Shown here in pieces: positions 4,615 through 7,636 of a stretch of DNA of 7,636 bases. Origin of the DNA: Candidatus Pacebacteria bacterium UBA6188. GTDB taxonomy: Bacteria > Patescibacteriota > Microgenomatia > UBA1400 > PJMF01. The position numbers were made by a program, and so were the translations under genes. The stretch covers positions 1 through 7,636 of the forward strand of contig DITI01000002.1 in NCBI GenBank assembly GCA_002422765.1. The letters are read 5' to 3'. Under the pieces are notes generated by a model. The model saw only the letters and a list, made by a program, of their open reading frames with translations, made no database searches and was not told the DNA's origin. The stretch's first letter is position 1; the number at the start of each line of letters is the position of its first letter.

Positions 4615-4944
4615 CTAACGAAATGTATGAGTTTCTTCTTTTAAAGCATCTCTATACAAAATTTCCGTAATTGGCGGACGGAAACTTGTTCCCAAAATAA
4701 TATAACTACCAGTTTCCATATATTCTTTTCCACTTTGATCATCGTGCCACAAACCCTCTTCTCCAGCCTTTTGTAAACGCCTTAGCAAGTCAAGGTTTTT
4801 TGCATCTATTTGCGTACATGTAGGTGGAATTTCCCAACCAAACTTATCTTTAATTTCTTTTTTTACCTCATCAGAAATATTTAGCTCTGTAGTATTTACA
4901 ATATCCTGAGTCTCTTCTTCTGAAATTACTGGAAGTTCATTCAT
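4615..4944 (-). CDS. hypothetical protein (109 aa)
   Basis: No family is recognised. The product has an acidic N-terminus (ISEEETQD), a charged, probably helical middle (ISDEVKKEIKDKFGWEIPPT) and a C-terminal part with GLWHDDQSGKEY and YIILGTSFRPPITEILYRD. There is no signal peptide or membrane segment, so a soluble cytoplasmic protein is inferred. It looks genuine because the ATG has a strong Shine-Dalgarno (GGAAGGA, 7 bp upstream) and a good promoter precedes it. It stands alone on its transcript, with tRNA-Arg downstream on the other strand and a broken small gene upstream. Possible roles, such as part of an accessory or phage-defence module, are speculation. Confidence 0.72.
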   Translation of the reverse strand: MNELPVISEEETQDIVNTTELNISDEVKKEIKDKFGWEIPPTCTQIDAKNLDLLRRLQKAGEEGLWHDDQSGKEYMETGSYIILGTSFRPPITEILYRDALKEETHTFR

Positions 4945-4950
4945 TTTTAT

Positions 4951-5000
4951 ATCCTTCCTTTATAAAAAAATATATTACTTTATGAGCACTAGGTTGTAAA
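4951..5000 (-). promoter_or_regulatory. promoter and Shine-Dalgarno of the 109-aa gene
   Basis: On the minus strand TTTACA (5000-4995, five of six to TTGACA), a 17-bp spacer, then TAATAT (4977-4972). AAGGAAGGAT (4960-4951) is a strong Shine-Dalgarno ending 6 bp before the ATG. This is the clearest promoter plus ribosome site in the window. Confidence 0.6.
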
Positions 5001-5037
5001 AAATCCACTAAAATTTGATAAACAAATCAAATTTCTC

Positions 5038-5238
5038 TCACAGCCAACTCCAATCCATATTTTTAATTTCGCGCAATAAGCTGTGTCCAGGATCTTTATC
5101 AAGCAACCACTCATCAATTTATTCAACCCCACCCCAAAGCTGTATTGCCTTCTTCATTTCTTTAACTAAGTGATTAAGATCTTTTTGAAATATGCTTTGA
5201 GCTGATGGTCTATCAAACATCAATTCTTTACTTAACAT
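5038..5238 (-). pseudogene. small gene broken by one in-frame TAA
   Basis: From an ATG at 5238 (alternative in-frame ATG at 5220) the frame codes 39 residues beginning MLSKELMFDRPSAQS and ending AIQLWGGVE. It stops at TAA (5121-5119), then continues in the same frame for 26 residues (IDEWLLDKDPGHSLLREI, then a Trp-rich end) to TGA at 5040-5038. Both parts look like real protein, with helical charged segments and a similar style, so together they suggest a 65-residue protein with one sense codon (for example CAA or GAA) mutated to TAA. Stop readthrough, a sequencing error or two short genes are alternatives. No family is recognised and no strong Shine-Dalgarno is visible. A TACAAT (5276-5271) might be a -10. 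It occupies most of the otherwise empty 4945-5297 gap. Confidence 0.5.
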
Positions 5239-5297
5239 CAATAACTTTAATTAAAGTAATAAGTATGCTGATTGTATCATTTCCATTAATCCAAAAC

Positions 5298-5633
5298 CTA
5301 AAACAAGCTTCCACCAACCACCGCCTTTTCATTCTCTGGTTTAATCAGAACCACTTCTCCATTTTCATCAGGCACGCCCAGGGTTAAGACCTCGGACATA
5401 AAAGGACCGATTTGGCGGGGCGGAAAATTTACCACTCCCAAGACCAAACGACCCACCAATTCTTCCTTGCTGTAGTAAACGGTGATCTGAGCCGAAGACC
5501 ATTTCACACCGATCTCCGGCCCAAAATCTATTTCTAATTTATATGCTCGTTTACGAGCCTCTGGAAAATCTAGCACCTTGAGTACTAGACCTACACGAAT
5601 GTCTAATTTTAAAAAATCCTCAAAAGTTGCCAT
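5298..5633 (-). CDS. csaA: CsaA-like tRNA-binding-fold chaperone
   Basis: A 111-aa single-domain protein of the CsaA family, an OB-fold related to the tRNA-binding domain (Trbp111/EMAP). Bacillus CsaA is known as a dimeric chaperone that binds SecA and preproteins. Family motifs in order: FLKLDIRVG (7-15), FPEARKRAYKLEIDFG (23-38), SSAQIT (46-51), VVNFPPRQIG (67-76), and SEVLTLGVPDENGEVVLIKP (80-99). Full length for the family. AGGG lies 6 bp before the ATG. It follows ndk by 22 bp in the same direction, so it is the second gene of that operon. The function in this organism (export chaperone or structured-RNA binding) is inferred from the family. Confidence 0.93.
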   Translation of the reverse strand: MATFEDFLKLDIRVGLVLKVLDFPEARKRAYKLEIDFGPEIGVKWSSAQITVYYSKEELVGRLVLGVVNFPPRQIGPFMSEVLTLGVPDENGEVVLIKPENEKAVVGGSLF

Positions 5634-5655
5634 CTTTTTCCCTATTCAATAAGAA

Positions 5656-6135
5656 TTAAAGTCCTTCTTCGACTTCGCCTTCAGCGTAAACCACTGCTTC
5701 GACCACACTGTGGTAAGCAAACAATTCATCAGCATTAAAAACAATGCCAATTTCTCGCTCTGCATCAGAATTGTTGGAAGAAGCGTGAATCAGATTCATT
5801 TGTTGGCTCATGCCAAAATCACCTCTGATCGAACCGCCCTCAGCTTCTCGACCCAAAGTGGTGCCAACCAGCTTGCGTACTACTGGCACAGCGTCAATGC
5901 CTTCCCAAACCATGGCCACAATTGGCATCGAAGACATAAAACTCTTCAAATTCTTGAAGAAACCCTTATCGCGATGCTCCATATACCATTGATCTAGCAT
6001 CTCTTCGCTCATACGCACCATCTTGAGCCCTACTAATTTGAGGCCCTTGCGCTCAAAACGAGCGATAATTTCGCCGATCAGGCCTCTTTGCAAACCATCA
6101 GGTTTGACGAGGACGGCGGTTCTGGTCAATTTCAT
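5656..6135 (-). CDS. ndk: nucleoside-diphosphate kinase
   Basis: Transfers the gamma phosphate between nucleoside triphosphates and diphosphates through a phospho-histidine, balancing NTP and dNTP pools in the cytoplasm. Motifs: VLVKPDG (8-14, with the conserved Lys), GLKMV (36-40), GTTLGREAEGGSIRGDFG (91-108), and NLIHASS (114-120), in which H117 is the catalytic histidine. The canonical HGSD reads HASS here, and the usual proline before G-x-IRGD is Gly. The 159 aa slightly exceed the common 130-150 because of a small insertion and an acidic tail ending EGEVEEGL. AGAAAGG provides a Shine-Dalgarno about 8 bp before the ATG. It is first in an operon with csaA. Confidence 0.97.
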   Translation of the reverse strand: MKLTRTAVLVKPDGLQRGLIGEIIARFERKGLKLVGLKMVRMSEEMLDQWYMEHRDKGFFKNLKSFMSSMPIVAMVWEGIDAVPVVRKLVGTTLGREAEGGSIRGDFGMSQQMNLIHASSNNSDAEREIGIVFNADELFAYHSVVEAVVYAEGEVEEGL

Positions 6136-6294
6136 AAATTGCCTTTCTTTTTTAATTTTTACTAATTTTTAACCCTATCTTAAATATATATTAATGTTCA
6201 AAAGTGTATCAAATATCCCCTATTTTAGCTTTTCATCCATGCTTAGCACTGATTTAAATATACTTTAATATAAATTAATATATCAAAACATAAA
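6136..6294. other. AT-rich spacer between the M16 gene and ndk
   Basis: No gene. The spacer is very AT-rich, with repeated TTAATATA-like tracts at 6181-6195 and 6258-6285 that look like simple composition. It contains the probable ndk promoter. No clear terminator follows the M16 gene; AGC/GCT complementarity near 6228-6245 is too weak. Confidence 0.5.
6183..6212 (-). promoter_or_regulatory. probable ndk-csaA promoter
   Basis: On the minus strand TTGATA (6212-6207, five of six to consensus), an 18-bp spacer, then TATATT (6188-6183). The expected start gives a leader of about 40 bases to the ndk ATG. The surrounding AT-richness raises the chance of a false match. Confidence 0.42.
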
Positions 6295-7635
6295 TTAAGA
6301 CATCGCTAAACGCAACTTTTCTTCACTTTTGAAGTTGCCAATAATCGCCAAACGCAACTCATTTTCACGAATTGTAGCCCGCGCCACACGATTCAAATCG
6401 TCAATGCTGACTGCATCCAAACGCTCTAAAACAGCTTCCACAGAAAGAATTTCGCCACGCAACAATTTCCTCAAACCAAAAAACTGGGCCACGCTATTGT
6501 TGCCTTCCAATCCCAACAAAGTCTTGCCACGCAGATATTCCTTGGCCCTTAGAAGCTCCTGAGGCTTGATTTTTGCCTTCTGAGTCAAAAGATCGGTGAA
6601 AACTGCCTTGCTGACTTTAATCGCCTCTTCTGCACGGCTTAGGTCAACTCCAGCACTGCAGCCAAAAAGCCCAGTGTCATGCAAAAGATCTAAGTCTGAA
6701 TGGACATAGTAAGCCAAACCTAATTCCTCTCTCACCTTGCTAAAAAGACGTGAACTCATGTTGCCACCAACCAAAGCAGATAAAACTTGCAAAGCATAAC
6801 GATCTTCGTGATTGGCGTGCAAAGCCGGCCAAGCCATCACCAAGTGAGCTTGTTCCGTGGGTCGCTCAACTAGCCTGAATTTTTCCGTTGAAAGGGTGTG
6901 ACGACCAATTTCAGCCGGTTGATCAGCCATAGCCTTTGGAAAAGGATTGCGTTGATCAGAGCGTTTGTCTTGCAGTTTGGCTAGGGATTGCTGGATTTTA
7001 TCCAACAGCTCAGCTTGGTCTTTGGCCAAATCTTGCAAGCCACCAGCCACCACCAGCAAAAGATTTTCTGGACCATAAAACTTTTGCAGAAATCTTTGGA
7101 AGTCAGCTGTTTGAAAAGAATTAATCGTTTCTTCTCGTCCAATGATGGGGTGAGCTAGCGCCTGATCAGAAAAAACCATTTGCTCAAAAACATCAGCAAT
7201 GTGGCTGGAAGGATTGTCCTTGTACATCTTAAGTTCCTCAACAATTACTCCTTTTTCTCGATCAATGTCTGTTTGCCTCAATTTGGGAGCAAACAACATG
7301 TCTGACAAAACATCTAGAGCTAAAGAGAAATTGGCGGAGGCACTGCGCACGTAGTAACCGGTGTATTCCTTGCTGGTAAAAGCATTGAAGTCCGCTCCCA
7401 CGCTGTCCAAGGTTTCAGAAATGTCTTTGGCATTGGGAAACTTAGCTGTACCCTTAAAAACCATGTGTTCAAAAAAGTGAGCTAAACCTTCCTCGCTTAC
7501 CTTCTCGTAACGTGAGCCGGTGTTAGCGAGAAACATAGTCGTCACTGACTTGCTAGTTTTGATGTCAATGAAAATTACCGGCAGTTTGTGCGAGCTTTTG
7601 GGGCTCGAAATTTCTTGGTAGGAGACTTGAAACAT
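6295..7635 (-). CDS. M16-family zinc metallopeptidase (insulinase/processing-peptidase type)
   Basis: A zinc-dependent endopeptidase of the M16B type. The inverted zinc motif HFFEH is at residues 53-57 (H53 and H57 ligands, E56 base). The family spacing of 76 residues places the third ligand at E134 in VIVEELKMYKD. FNAFTSKEYTGYYVR (83-97) is a conserved N-domain stretch. The C-terminal M16 domain carries SSRLFSKVREELGLAYYV (294-311), the region of the conserved Arg/Tyr substrate-binding pair. The 446 aa match a full single-chain member. The ATG is at the very edge of the window, so its ribosome site is not visible and a further upstream start cannot be excluded, but residues 1-40 resemble a normal family N-terminus. 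No signal peptide, so cytoplasmic. Substrate unknown. Confidence 0.95.
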   Translation of the reverse strand: MFQVSYQEISSPKSSHKLPVIFIDIKTSKSVTTMFLANTGSRYEKVSEEGLAHFFEHMVFKGTAKFPNAKDISETLDSVGADFNAFTSKEYTGYYVRSASANFSLALDVLSDMLFAPKLRQTDIDREKGVIVEELKMYKDNPSSHIADVFEQMVFSDQALAHPIIGREETINSFQTADFQRFLQKFYGPENLLLVVAGGLQDLAKDQAELLDKIQQSLAKLQDKRSDQRNPFPKAMADQPAEIGRHTLSTEKFRLVERPTEQAHLVMAWPALHANHEDRYALQVLSALVGGNMSSRLFSKVREELGLAYYVHSDLDLLHDTGLFGCSAGVDLSRAEEAIKVSKAVFTDLLTQKAKIKPQELLRAKEYLRGKTLLGLEGNNSVAQFFGLRKLLRGEILSVEAVLERLDAVSIDDLNRVARATIRENELRLAIIGNFKSEEKLRLAMS

Positions 7636-7636
7636 G

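Noticed and set aside
5656..6135. HASS instead of HGSD at the Ndk active site as a sign of inactivity
   Set aside because: The catalytic histidine and surrounding motifs are present, and Ala after the histidine is tolerated in the family, so the enzyme is probably active.
6181..6290. AT-rich repeated TTAATATA-like tracts
   Set aside because: They are short, irregular and explained by base composition; there is no regular unit or spacing as in a CRISPR array or an iteron origin.
1..7636. recoding of TGA (as in some Patescibacteria)
   Set aside because: The MurF-like gene ends at a TGA at a normal family length, and no recognisable gene contains an internal TGA.

Overview
The window most resembles a small-genome bacterium of the Candidate Phyla Radiation (Patescibacteria). 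The grounds are a divergent MurF-like ligase, an MreB-like protein with degenerate nucleotide-binding motifs, and a membrane-anchored PEGA/beta-propeller protein. Small housekeeping genes (ndk, csaA, an M16 peptidase) are packed between tRNA genes. The phylum call is inference from gene content and style; no marker gene is present to fix it. The standard code (TGA = stop) fits every gene.

Layout. Bases 1-1222 (+) hold the 3' part of a MurF-type Mur ligase. It converges on, and overlaps by 33 bp, an MreB-family gene at 1190-2239 (-). A roughly 200-bp divergent intergenic region (2240-2436) contains a 28-bp, 26/28 inverted repeat whose arms sit just upstream of mreB and of the PEGA/propeller gene at 2437-3873 (+). 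A tRNA-Pro(CGG) begins 4 bp after that gene's stop. Bases 3952-4614 form an RNA-gene and repeat region: two further copies of the tRNA-Pro 3' end, several short hairpins with a GAA triloop, a small acidic proline-rich gene (4101-4286, -), a symmetric two-way -10 box, and tRNA-Arg(CCT) with encoded CCA. Next on the minus strand are an unrecognised 109-aa gene (4615-4944) with a good promoter and Shine-Dalgarno, and a 66-codon reading frame broken by one in-frame TAA (5038-5238). The right end is a minus-strand housekeeping block: an M16 zinc peptidase (6295-7635), then ndk and csaA (6135 to 5298) as a two-gene operon with its own promoter.

Functional picture. The left half concerns the cell envelope: peptidoglycan precursor synthesis (MurF), an actin-like shape protein, and a surface-anchored PEGA/propeller protein that may share regulation with mreB through the inverted repeat. 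The right half is nucleotide metabolism, chaperone and proteolysis functions. The middle is the most unusual part, with tRNA-derived repeats, mini-hairpins, a possible gene remnant and orphan small genes. I see no CRISPR array, transposase or complete mobile element, and no clearly recognisable new multi-gene system. The best leads are the inverted-repeat divergent promoter and the repeat-rich tRNA region.
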